Of a stretch of 55,607 nucleotides of DNA, positions 9,216 to 16,378 are shown one piece after another. The notes below the pieces were generated by a model, which saw nothing but the letters and a program-made list of their open reading frames with translations, did no database searches and had not been told where the DNA came from. The position numbers and the translations under genes were made by a program. How positions within the stretch are numbered: the stretch's first letter is position 1; each line of letters begins with the position of its first letter. The DNA is from SHLQ01 sp051011575 (GTDB lineage Bacteria; Actinomycetota; Acidimicrobiia; Acidimicrobiales; SHLQ01), in assembly GCA_051011575.1 (NCBI GenBank), contig JBPCTR010000248.1:1-55607 (forward strand), read 5' to 3'.

Positions 9216-9278
9216 GGGGTCAGACCCCTTCACCGCGAAGGTGCTCTGACCCCTTTTTGGGAAAAGGGGTCAGACCCC
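9216..9278. repeat. REP-like palindrome cluster, copy 1 (TCTGACCCCTTTT hairpin)
   Basis: A GGGGTCAGACCCC quasi-palindrome at 9216-9228 is followed by a perfect 13-bp inverted repeat, TCTGACCCCTTTT (9245-9257) and AAAAGGGGTCAGA (9262-9274), with a 4-nt TGGG loop. The same core is at 27023-27058. It lies between gene 5' ends, so it is not simply a terminator. Confidence 0.8.
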
Positions 9279-9440
9279 CTTGTGCGGAGACCCGGTTTTC
9301 GTTGAGGAATCAACGAATGGGCGATTGGTCAAGTGTTGCGGTTGGGTGACGAAAGCGGATGTCGGGAACCTGGCGGCCGATGTGAGCGTCAAGAGCGCAC
9401 ATGCACCGGTCGCGCGGGCCGGGTCGAGAGGGCTGACGAC

Positions 9441-10895
9441 ATGAACGATCGATCGACGAAATCGACCATCTTCAGGGCGTTGGCCCTGGTCGCGACGGCG
9501 ATGCTCCTCGCCGCTGCGTGCGGCGTCGACAATGCCGACTCCGCGACATCCGGGTCCGATTCGGGCGAAGCAGCCGCCACCACAATGGCTCCCGCGGACC
9601 TCAGCACATCGCGCGATGTCGCGACCGACGATGGAGACGCCGACGGAGAGGCGATGGCGGACGCCCCGTCTGACGCCCCGGCCACCTCGTCCGATGACAC
9701 CCTCGGGTCTGGCAGCGCGGTGAACAGCACTCGGACCGCCGCTCAGCTCGGACGCGAGATCATCTTCACCGCGACGGTGTCGGTGGGCGTGGACGATGTG
9801 GAAGCCGCGGGCCGAGAAGCGACCCGCATCATCGAAGAAGTGGGCGGGTTCGTCTTCGGACAGAACACCACGGGCGGCGCCGAAGCGCGTTCCGAGATCA
9901 CGTTCAAGGTGTTCCCCGACGACTTCTCCGAAGCGCTCGAGCGACTCGGCAGCATCGGTGAACTCCGCAACCAGTCGATCACGACCGACGACGTGACCGA
10001 GCGCGTCGTCGACCTCGAAAGCCGGATCACGACCCAGGAACTGGGTGTCGAACGGCTCCGGACCGCGATGGAAGCCGCGACGGATCTCGAAGACTTCGCC
10101 CGACTCGAGCAGCTCCTTCTCTCCCGTGAGAGCGACCTCGAGGTCATGAAGGGGCAACTCCGCACCCTTCGAGACCGCATCGACCTCGCCACCATCACGC
10201 TCGTCCTCAGCCAGGACCGGGTCGACAACAGCATCTCCCTTTTCTTCAGCGTGTACGAGGGTCACGACGGTGGTGTTGGCTGCCCTGGCACATCGACATC
10301 GGACGTCGTCTTCGAAGAGGGCGCTCAGGTCACGATGTGTTTCGATGTTCGGAACCAGGGCGATCAAACCCTGACGAACATCGTGCTTAGCGAAACAGTT
10401 CTCGAGATCGACAACGATGATCTGATCGAGGTCTTCGAAAGCCTTGACGAGCTTCGTCCCGGCGAATCCGCCATCGCCGCCTACGAGTTCACGCCCGAGC
10501 GCGACCAACGCCTGCGCCTCTCGGTCAGCGCCGTCCCCACCGATGGTGTCAGCTCCGACGCGGTCGGGCCGGCCGTGCGAGCGAGTGGCACGCCGGTGAT
10601 CCGGGTGGTCGAGGCATCGACCGATCCCGGCTTCGGCGACGGATTCGACGTAGCGGTCGGAGTCCTCGCCGCCCTCTGGACCGCAGTCACCGTGAGCGCC
10701 GGGTTCATCGTGCCGATGTTGCTCCTCCTCCCCCTCGTCTGGCTCGCGTGGTTCGGTATCCGAGGCTTCCGGGGTCGTCAGGAAGCGAAGCGCATCGCGA
10801 ACCAGCCGCCCCCTCCGCAGCACGAACGCACGTCGGCGTCGTACGAGGACGAGAACTCGGACGACGAAGACGTCGACGCGACGGCTGACGACTGA
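9441..10895 (+). CDS. DUF4349-domain lipoprotein
   Basis: 484 residues. The signal peptide ends in a lipobox (LLAAAC, Cys about residue 24), followed by an acidic Ser/Ala/Asp-rich linker. The DUF4349 domain spans about residues 95-265 with a long heptad-like helix (ERVVDLESRITTQELGVERL onward), probably coiled-coil. About 275-385 resembles an Ig/CARDB-like domain (VCFDVRNQGDQTLTNIVL type) and holds two cysteines. One transmembrane helix (about 415-440) precedes a basic then very acidic tail. Having both a lipobox and a C-terminal helix implies anchoring at both ends. The ATG at 9441 is preceded by GAGAGGG. Function is unknown. Confidence 0.82.
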   Translation: MNDRSTKSTIFRALALVATAMLLAAACGVDNADSATSGSDSGEAAATTMAPADLSTSRDVATDDGDADGEAMADAPSDAPATSSDDTLGSGSAVNSTRTAAQLGREIIFTATVSVGVDDVEAAGREATRIIEEVGGFVFGQNTTGGAEARSEITFKVFPDDFSEALERLGSIGELRNQSITTDDVTERVVDLESRITTQELGVERLRTAMEAATDLEDFARLEQLLLSRESDLEVMKGQLRTLRDRIDLATITLVLSQDRVDNSISLFFSVYEGHDGGVGCPGTSTSDVVFEEGAQVTMCFDVRNQGDQTLTNIVLSETVLEIDNDDLIEVFESLDELRPGESAIAAYEFTPERDQRLRLSVSAVPTDGVSSDAVGPAVRASGTPVIRVVEASTDPGFGDGFDVAVGVLAALWTAVTVSAGFIVPMLLLLPLVWLAWFGIRGFRGRQEAKRIANQPPPPQHERTSASYEDENSDDEDVDATADD

Positions 10896-10923
10896 CCCCG
10901 ACTGCACCGACGACCGACGGGCC

Positions 10924-10929
10924 TAGCCT
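10924..10929 (+). promoter_or_regulatory. -10 box for the PAP2 phosphatase gene (leaderless type)
   Basis: TAGCCT, six bases, then ATG at 10936. It lies 28 bp after the previous stop, so the gene can be transcribed separately. Confidence 0.45.
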
Positions 10930-10935
10930 GTCCGG

Positions 10936-11487
10936 ATGGTTTCGCGCATTCGAGTCCCGAACACGTTCGGACCGCTCGACGACGCCGTCGACCATGCCTG
11001 GGACGGGCTCCGCTCCGACCCGGTGGCGAACCGCGTGTTTTATGCAGCGTCGGAGGCGGCCAACTTCTCGATGATCTGGCACGTTCTTGGTATCGCCAAG
11101 GCTGTGGCCACAGGCGACGTCCGATCGGCGATCCGCACGAGCGCGGCGCTGGGAGCCGAATCGGCGATCGTGAACGGCCCGATCAAATCGATCTTTGAAC
11201 GGGAGCGCCCCGATGTCGACGCATCGGAGCGACCGCACCGCCTGCGCCAACCGAGAACGTCAAGCTTTCCGAGCGGACACGCGAGCGCCGCAGTTGTCGC
11301 GGCGTCGTTTCTCGGCGAGGGACTATCGCGGCGATGGCGATTGCCACTCCACGGACTTGCTGCCATCGTGTCGACCAGCCGGATTCACGTTCGCATCCAT
11401 CACGCCACCGACGTGGCTGCGGGTGCGGCGGTGGGCTGGGGCCTGGCGCGGTTGCTGCGCCCGGTGTTGCGCAGCGTGATCGACTGA
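10936..11487 (+). CDS. PAP2-superfamily phosphatase
   Basis: 183 residues with all three phosphatidic acid phosphatase-2 motifs: KSIFERERP (about residues 94-102), PSGH (about 117-120) and SRIHVRIHHATD (about 151-162). The three supply the phosphate-binding Lys/Arg pair and the catalytic His residues. Such enzymes dephosphorylate lipid phosphates (phosphatidate, undecaprenyl or decaprenyl pyrophosphate) at the membrane. Hydrophobic segments flank the motifs but are short and Arg-rich, so the membrane topology is less clear than in typical PAP2 proteins. The substrate is unknown. Confidence 0.85.
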   Translation: MVSRIRVPNTFGPLDDAVDHAWDGLRSDPVANRVFYAASEAANFSMIWHVLGIAKAVATGDVRSAIRTSAALGAESAIVNGPIKSIFERERPDVDASERPHRLRQPRTSSFPSGHASAAVVAASFLGEGLSRRWRLPLHGLAAIVSTSRIHVRIHHATDVAAGAAVGWGLARLLRPVLRSVID

Positions 11488-11494
11488 CCGAGGG

Positions 11495-11704
11495 TCAGGC
11501 GACGGGCGAGGCCGGCTCGGAGAAGGCGTCGAACGGAATCCCACCCTCGGCTCGTTCGGCTGCCGATGCAAGCAGTACTCGGACATCGAGAAGCAGGTCG
11601 GCGACCTCGGACGTACTCATCAGCTCACGTGAGGTGAGATGACCGAGCCCTTCGTCGATCAGCGCCAGCGCTTCGTCGACATTCACGTCCTTCGTGTCGG
11701 TCAC
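11495..11704 (-). CDS. Small acidic hypothetical protein
   Basis: 69 residues, predicted mostly helical (ALALIDEGLGHL, SEVADLLLDVRVLLASAAERA). I do not recognise the family. The chosen start is GTG at 11704, with AAAGGG a few bases upstream. An ATG-type start at 11746 would add 14 residues of unlikely sequence. It is convergent with the PAP2 gene (7 bp gap). A perfect palindrome upstream (GTGGTT-G-AACCAC, 11734-11746) could be an operator. Confidence 0.6.
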   Translation of the reverse strand: MTDTKDVNVDEALALIDEGLGHLTSRELMSTSEVADLLLDVRVLLASAAERAEGGIPFDAFSEPASPVA

Positions 11705-11733
11705 TTCTTCACCCTTTCGTGGTGGTCGTCCAT

Positions 11734-11746
11734 GTGGTTGAACCAC
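11734..11746. promoter_or_regulatory. Perfect palindrome upstream of the small acidic gene
   Basis: GTGGTT-G-AACCAC lies 30 bp upstream of the GTG start at 11704. It is a candidate operator or the 5' stem of the transcript; no regulator is linked to it. The rest of the gap to 11886 contains a CCGCGATCGCGG palindrome at 11804-11815. Confidence 0.3.
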
Positions 11747-11886
11747 TGCAACTCGGAATGTGTTCCTGTCCTCACCGTATCCTTATGCTCGGCTGAGCGG
11801 GCACCGCGATCGCGGCTTTTCCGGATCGACTGCCTCGGCCATAGTCTTGTCCGACTCCCGCCCAATCTCCAAAACGAGGTCGAACG

Positions 11887-12666
11887 ATGGATGTGCAGGA
11901 TGCCATATGTGTGGTCACGGGAGGGGCGGCCGGAATCGGCCGGGCGCTTGCAGCTCGGTTCGTGACCGAGGGCGCCAAAGCCGTCGTTATTGCCGACATC
12001 GTGGCTGGTGAGCTCGACCGAACCGCCTCGGCGATCGGTGCGCACGCCATCGTTACCGACGTGTCGAAGGAAGCCGAGATCGAGAAGCTCATCACCGACA
12101 CCGAAGAGCGATTCGGTCCGATCGATCTGTTCGTAGCCAACGCCGGGATCGGTGGACATCCGGGCGGGGTCGAGGTGCCAGACGAAGAGTGGCAGCGCAT
12201 TTGGGAGATCAATGTGATGCAACACATATGGACGGCGCGTCACATGGTGCCCCGTTGGACGGAACGGGGCGGCGGCTATCTACTCACGACGGCGTCGGCT
12301 GCCGGACTCCTGTCGAATCTCGGGACCGCGCCGTACACGGTCACCAAACATGGTGCCGTCGCGATTGCCGAGTGGCTGTCGATCACTCATGCCGACGACA
12401 ACATTCGGGTGTCGGTGCTCTGCCCCCAAGGAGTACGCACGGCGATGACCGAAGGCGATGATCCGGCCGTGACGAACGTGGTAGCACAGGGCCTCATCGA
12501 ACCCGACGACGTTGCCGACGCCGTCATCGTGGGCCTTGCCGACGAGCGGTTCCACATTCTCCCCCATCCCGAGGTGGCCAAGTACGTGGCCCACAAGGGT
12601 GCCGACATCGAGAGTTGGCTTGCTGCCATGCGCAAGCTTCAGCGCCGATTCTTCGGCGGCGCGTGA
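11887..12666 (+). CDS. Short-chain dehydrogenase/reductase (SDR)
   Basis: 259 residues, a classical SDR. The cofactor motif is TGGAAGIGRALA (about residues 11-22), the NAG motif is VANAGIGG (about 86-93), the catalytic Ser is in TTASAAG and the catalytic Tyr/Lys is YTVTKH (about 153-158). The acidic VIADI after beta-2 suggests NAD(H) preference. The substrate is not predictable. GAGG lies 7 nt before the ATG. Its stop overlaps the GTG of the uracil-DNA glycosylase gene (GTGA at 12663-12666), so the two are co-translated. Confidence 0.9.
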   Translation: MDVQDAICVVTGGAAGIGRALAARFVTEGAKAVVIADIVAGELDRTASAIGAHAIVTDVSKEAEIEKLITDTEERFGPIDLFVANAGIGGHPGGVEVPDEEWQRIWEINVMQHIWTARHMVPRWTERGGGYLLTTASAAGLLSNLGTAPYTVTKHGAVAIAEWLSITHADDNIRVSVLCPQGVRTAMTEGDDPAVTNVVAQGLIEPDDVADAVIVGLADERFHILPHPEVAKYVAHKGADIESWLAAMRKLQRRFFGGA

Positions 12667-13319
12667 CAAACTTCGTCCCGCTGCGGCTTCGACGCACACA
12701 CCAGGCGACACCGGTCGGGTCGCGGGCCGAACTAAACCAACCGGCGACGTACTCGAAGCAACGGTGGGCCGATGTGGTCGAGGGCGCTGGCTTCGGGATC
12801 GACGGCACAAGACTCCACTCGCTTGCGGACACGGTGCGACCCGGCATGACGATGCTCGTATGCGGCCTCAATCCATCTCCGGCCTCGAGCGACGCAGGCG
12901 TGGGATTCGCGCGACCCGGCAACCGGTTCTGGCCAGCCGCTATGGCGGCCGGAATGACAGACATCGACCGCGACCCCGACGCGTTGCTCGCTCGTGGTGT
13001 TGGGATGACCGACCTCGTCAAGCGCACGACGCGGCGAGCCGACGCGCTCGCTCACCGCGAGTACGAACACGGCGTCGCCCGAGTCGAGCGCCTCGTGGAA
13101 TGGCTGCAGCCGGGCGTCGTGTGTTTCGTCGGTCTGGCCGGATGGCGGGCTGCCATCGACCGGAAAGCCGTGGCGGGACACCAAGGCACGTCGCTCGGCG
13201 GACGGCCCGCATATGTGATGCCCTCGACGAGCGGCCTGAATGCCAGCGCGCAGCTACCCGACCTGGTCGACCACCTGCGCAGAGCCCATGCGATCGGCAC
13301 GGTTCAAAGCGCCGCCTGA
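12663..13319 (+). CDS. mug: Mug/TDG-type mismatch uracil-DNA glycosylase
   Basis: 218 residues. Motif 1 is CGLNPSPASSDAGVGFARPG (about residues 64-83), where the GxNP asparagine positions the catalytic water. Motif 2 is PSTSGLNAS (about 184-192). The family excises uracil or thymine from G:U and G:T mismatches as the first step of base-excision repair. The GTG at 12663 overlaps the SDR stop (GTGA); in-frame codons upstream lie inside the SDR gene and lack homology. The 3' end overlaps the convergent LLM oxidoreductase gene by 16 bp. Confidence 0.88.
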   Translation: MTNFVPLRLRRTHQATPVGSRAELNQPATYSKQRWADVVEGAGFGIDGTRLHSLADTVRPGMTMLVCGLNPSPASSDAGVGFARPGNRFWPAAMAAGMTDIDRDPDALLARGVGMTDLVKRTTRRADALAHREYEHGVARVERLVEWLQPGVVCFVGLAGWRAAIDRKAVAGHQGTSLGGRPAYVMPSTSGLNASAQLPDLVDHLRRAHAIGTVQSAA

Positions 13320-14200
13320 ACCCGGCCCATCACCTCGATCGTCTCGCGTGCGACGGTCTCATCCGGAGACATGCAGCGCATGACCACCTCGTCGACCCCC
13401 AGATCGGCCAACCCCGAGCACCGTTCAATCGCCTCGTCGACGCCACCGACGATCACCTGATCGAGCCCCAGGCCCCGATAGCCCGCAGCGAAAATTTCAT
13501 CGGCGAGCGAACGCGCGCTGGTCGCATCGTCGAGAACGAGCACATCGCGACGCAGCTTCACCAGCGGATCACGCCCATGGTGAGCGCAGCGCTCCCGGTA
13601 GCGATCGATCCGCTCGGCGATCGCGGCGAAGGGAAGGCCGGGGCTCGCATACCACGCATGTCCTTCCCGAGCGGCCCGATCGAGCGCCACATCGGCGCCG
13701 GCACCGACCCACCACTCGACCGGCTCGGGTGGGAGAAGCCCAACCCGGCCTCCGTCCACTCCGAACATCGGCGAGTCGACCCGTTCCCCTCGGAGTAGCG
13801 CCTTAATCACTCGAATCGACTCGTCCAGCCGAGCTCCACGATCCTGGCGTCGGGCGCCGAATGCCACGAACTGCTCGTCGCCAGATCCGATACCGCTCTG
13901 CACGATGAACGGTCCGTCATGGGTGGCCGCCAAGGTTCCGATGTGCTCGGCAGCGAGCACCGGATTCCACAACGGGAGCAGAAACAACGCGCCGGCCGGA
14001 CGGCCCGGCCACTCTGCGAGAAGGCGGCCGAGCATCGGCGTGTTCTGCACGTAGGGGTACGGCATGTTGTGGTGGTCGCCCACCGTCATCGACGACAAGC
14101 CGGCTTCGTGCGCAGCGCGCACGCGGCCGATCATGGCGTTCGGCCCCGACCGCGGATTGCTCCCTTTGTGCGTCGAAGAAACCGACAGGCCGATGTTCAC
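13304..14200 (-). CDS. LLM-class F420/FMN-dependent oxidoreductase
   Basis: 298 residues of the bacterial luciferase-like TIM-barrel fold. Visible family features include MNIGLSVSSTHKG at the first strand, EAGLSSMTVGDHHNMP, and the phosphate-loop region VQSGIGSGDEQFVAFGA followed by RGARLDESIRVIKALLRGE. The family uses reduced F420 or FMN; Acidimicrobiia are rich in F420-dependent members. Substrate unknown. It is 10 bp downstream of the TrpB2-like gene on the same strand and may be co-transcribed with it. Confidence 0.85.
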   Translation of the reverse strand: MNIGLSVSSTHKGSNPRSGPNAMIGRVRAAHEAGLSSMTVGDHHNMPYPYVQNTPMLGRLLAEWPGRPAGALFLLPLWNPVLAAEHIGTLAATHDGPFIVQSGIGSGDEQFVAFGARRQDRGARLDESIRVIKALLRGERVDSPMFGVDGGRVGLLPPEPVEWWVGAGADVALDRAAREGHAWYASPGLPFAAIAERIDRYRERCAHHGRDPLVKLRRDVLVLDDATSARSLADEIFAAGYRGLGLDQVIVGGVDEAIERCSGLADLGVDEVVMRCMSPDETVARETIEVMGRVQAAL

Positions 14201-14210
14201 GAATTCGGAT

Positions 14211-15566
14211 CTACAGGACTGGTACGGCGGCCATGGCTTCGGCGATGTCCTCCTGGGAAAGGTCGAGATCCTCGATCGACCCCGAGAGGAAGGCCTCGTA
14301 GCTCGCGAGGTCGAGGTGACCGTGGCCGCAGAGCGCGGTGAGGATCACCTTCTCCTCGCCGGCTTCCTTGCATCGCACTGCCTCGCGCACGGCGGCGGCG
14401 ATCGCATGAGTCGGCTCGGGAGCCGGAATGATCCCCTCGGCACGAGCGAACTGAAGGGCCCCGGTGAAGCACTCGACCTGCGGGATCGACTCGGCCTCGA
14501 CGAGACCCAGCTCGTAGATATGACTCACGAGGGGGCTCATGCCGTGGTAGCGAAGGCCGCCGGCGTGGATCGGGTCGGGAATGAACCCGTGGCCGAGCGT
14601 GTGCATCTTCATGAGCGGAGTCATACCCGCGGTGTCACCGAAGTCGTAGCGGTACTCGCCCTGGGTGAGGCTCGGGCACGCAGCCGGTTCTACGCAGCGG
14701 ATCGTGGGATTGATGTTGCCCTTGAGCTTCTCGCGCAGGAACGGGAACGAGAGGCCACCAAAATTCGAGCCACCGCCCGTACATCCGACGAGGATGTCGG
14801 GCGTCTCGCCCGCCATCTGCATCTGCAGCAAGGCCTCCTCGCCAATGATCGTCTGATGCATGAGTACGTGGTTGAGCACGCTGCCGAGGGAGTAGCGAAC
14901 GTCGTCGTGGGGAGCTGCTTCCGACACGGCTTCGGAGATGGCGATACCGAGGCTGCCGGGATGGTCGGGGTTCTCGGCGAGCAGCGACCGCCCGAACTCG
15001 GTCGCGTCGCTGGGGCTTGGATGTACCTCGGCGCCCCACACCTCCATCATCGTCTTGCGGTGGGGCTTCTGGCGGTAGCTCGCGGCCACCTGCCACACCT
15101 CACACTCGAGTCCGAACTGAGCACACGCAAACGCAAGAGATGAACCCCATTGGCCCGCGCCGGTCTCGGTGGTGAGCTTCCGGACGCCGGCTTTGGCGTT
15201 GTAGTAGGCCTGCGGAACCGACGTATTCGGCTTGTGCGAACCGGCGGGACTCACGCCCTCATACTTGTAGAAGATCTTGGCGGGCGTATCGAGCATCTTC
15301 TCGAGCCGGTGGGCCCGGAAGAGCGGAGTGGGCCTCCACAGCCGATACACGTCGAGAACCTCGCCGGGAATGTCGACATAGGAGTCCTGTGTGACCTCCT
15401 GCATGATGAGGTCCATCGGAAACAGCGGGGCGAAGTCGTCGGGCCCGGCAGGCTCGAGTGTGCCCGGATGAAGCGCGGGCGGCGGCGGCTCGGGCAGGTC
15501 GGGAATGACGTTGTACCACTGCGTGGGCATGTCAGATTCGGGCAGTAGGTACTTGTGTTGCGCCAT
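14211..15566 (-). CDS. TrpB2-like PLP-dependent tryptophan synthase beta homologue
   Basis: 451 residues, longer than TrpB1 (about 400) and characteristic of the TrpB2 branch. The PLP lysine lies in PAGSHKPNTSVPQAYY (about residues 115-130), followed by TETGAGQWGSSLAFACAQF. The PLP phosphate loop is VGCTGGGSNFGG. No trpA or other trp genes are adjacent, consistent with the stand-alone role proposed for TrpB2. The ATG at 15566 has a good ribosome-binding site (AGGGGGAT); the 20 extra in-frame codons upstream are not conserved-looking. Confidence 0.9.
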   Translation of the reverse strand: MAQHKYLLPESDMPTQWYNVIPDLPEPPPPALHPGTLEPAGPDDFAPLFPMDLIMQEVTQDSYVDIPGEVLDVYRLWRPTPLFRAHRLEKMLDTPAKIFYKYEGVSPAGSHKPNTSVPQAYYNAKAGVRKLTTETGAGQWGSSLAFACAQFGLECEVWQVAASYRQKPHRKTMMEVWGAEVHPSPSDATEFGRSLLAENPDHPGSLGIAISEAVSEAAPHDDVRYSLGSVLNHVLMHQTIIGEEALLQMQMAGETPDILVGCTGGGSNFGGLSFPFLREKLKGNINPTIRCVEPAACPSLTQGEYRYDFGDTAGMTPLMKMHTLGHGFIPDPIHAGGLRYHGMSPLVSHIYELGLVEAESIPQVECFTGALQFARAEGIIPAPEPTHAIAAAVREAVRCKEAGEEKVILTALCGHGHLDLASYEAFLSGSIEDLDLSQEDIAEAMAAVPVL

Positions 15567-15680
15567 CGGCGGATCCCCCTGGAACGTTGTGTTGCGAAGC
15601 GCCAAGTGTCGCTCAAGAAACCTCACACTGTCGAGCGGTCGCCAGACGACGTCGATACCGTCGCCCGCCCGACGGAGGGC

Positions 15681-16340
15681 TCAGTTCAGGACTCGAACGT
15701 CGTTCACAAGGTCCACGATCCCGAGGATCGTGAGCGCGACCATGCCTGCCCACACGACCAGGTGCCCGGCGAGACCGGCGGGCCGAGAATCGATGGCGGG
15801 ACCGAGATTGGGCGCAAGTCGATCGTGGTGAACGATGCGGTCGGCGACGAGTACCACCGTGGCTGCCCATGCTGCGGGGAGGAAGACGAAGAGTCCGACC
15901 GTGAGCCACAGCGGTTCCAGTAGGCGGAAATCGACACCGTCGGTGTGCACGAGCGTGGCACCGGCCGACGCGCCGACTGCCACCGCCGCCCCAGCGGCGA
16001 GCGTGCGTGGCGACGACCGCGGCAACATGCGAAAGAACCCTCCGAACGCGCCGACGAATCCGCCGACCACCGTCATTGCGGCGATGAGGAAGATTGTGTT
16101 GCCCGAGATGATGCCGATCTCGAACCCGTCATCCGACGTGAGACCGCGAACCCGGTCGCCGCTCGTGAGGAACACAATGCGCATCGCGATTCGTCCGCCG
16201 ATGCCACCCCACACGAAACCGGCCAGCGCGCCGGCTACCGCACACGCCGAGAAGTGGGCAGTTGCAGCGAGCGCGATGTCGACACTGGGGCGAGGCGCGG
16301 CCGCTCGGGGAGGAGGTGGAACATGGATCGGCGTCCCCAT
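15681..16340 (-). CDS. Conserved integral membrane protein, unknown function
   Basis: 219 residues with about five hydrophobic helices (near residues 25-47, 80-103, 115-133, 142-165 and 190-212) and a Gly-rich first helix (AGALAGFVWGGIGGRIAMR). The start MGTPIHVPPPP at 16340 follows GAGGG closely. An upstream extension would overlap the RND gene and is Arg-rich, so it was rejected. It lies 38 bp downstream of the RND exporter gene and is probably co-transcribed. I do not recognise the family. Confidence 0.7.
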   Translation of the reverse strand: MGTPIHVPPPPRAAAPRPSVDIALAATAHFSACAVAGALAGFVWGGIGGRIAMRIVFLTSGDRVRGLTSDDGFEIGIISGNTIFLIAAMTVVGGFVGAFGGFFRMLPRSSPRTLAAGAAVAVGASAGATLVHTDGVDFRLLEPLWLTVGLFVFLPAAWAATVVLVADRIVHHDRLAPNLGPAIDSRPAGLAGHLVVWAGMVALTILGIVDLVNDVRVLN

Positions 16341-16378
16341 CCCTCGATCATGCGCCTGCGGCCAAAGAAACTCCAGCG

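Larger units (their letters stand above)
9061..9440. other. 380-bp divergent intergenic region with two hairpin-forming elements
   Basis: The gap between the divergent typA and DUF4349 lipoprotein genes. It holds the typA promoter at its left edge, an inverted repeat (ATGTCGG 9123-9129, CCGACAT 9136-9142) with a third CCGACAT copy at 9152-9158, and the GGGGTCAGACCCC palindrome cluster at 9216-9278. No protein-coding sequence I believe in lies here. Confidence 0.6.

Noticed and set aside
9245..9274. Hairpin with T-run read as a rho-independent terminator
   Set aside because: It lies between two divergent gene starts where no transcript should end, and the T-run is inside the stem. The second copy at 27023 could serve as a terminator, but the shared sequence marks a dispersed repeat.
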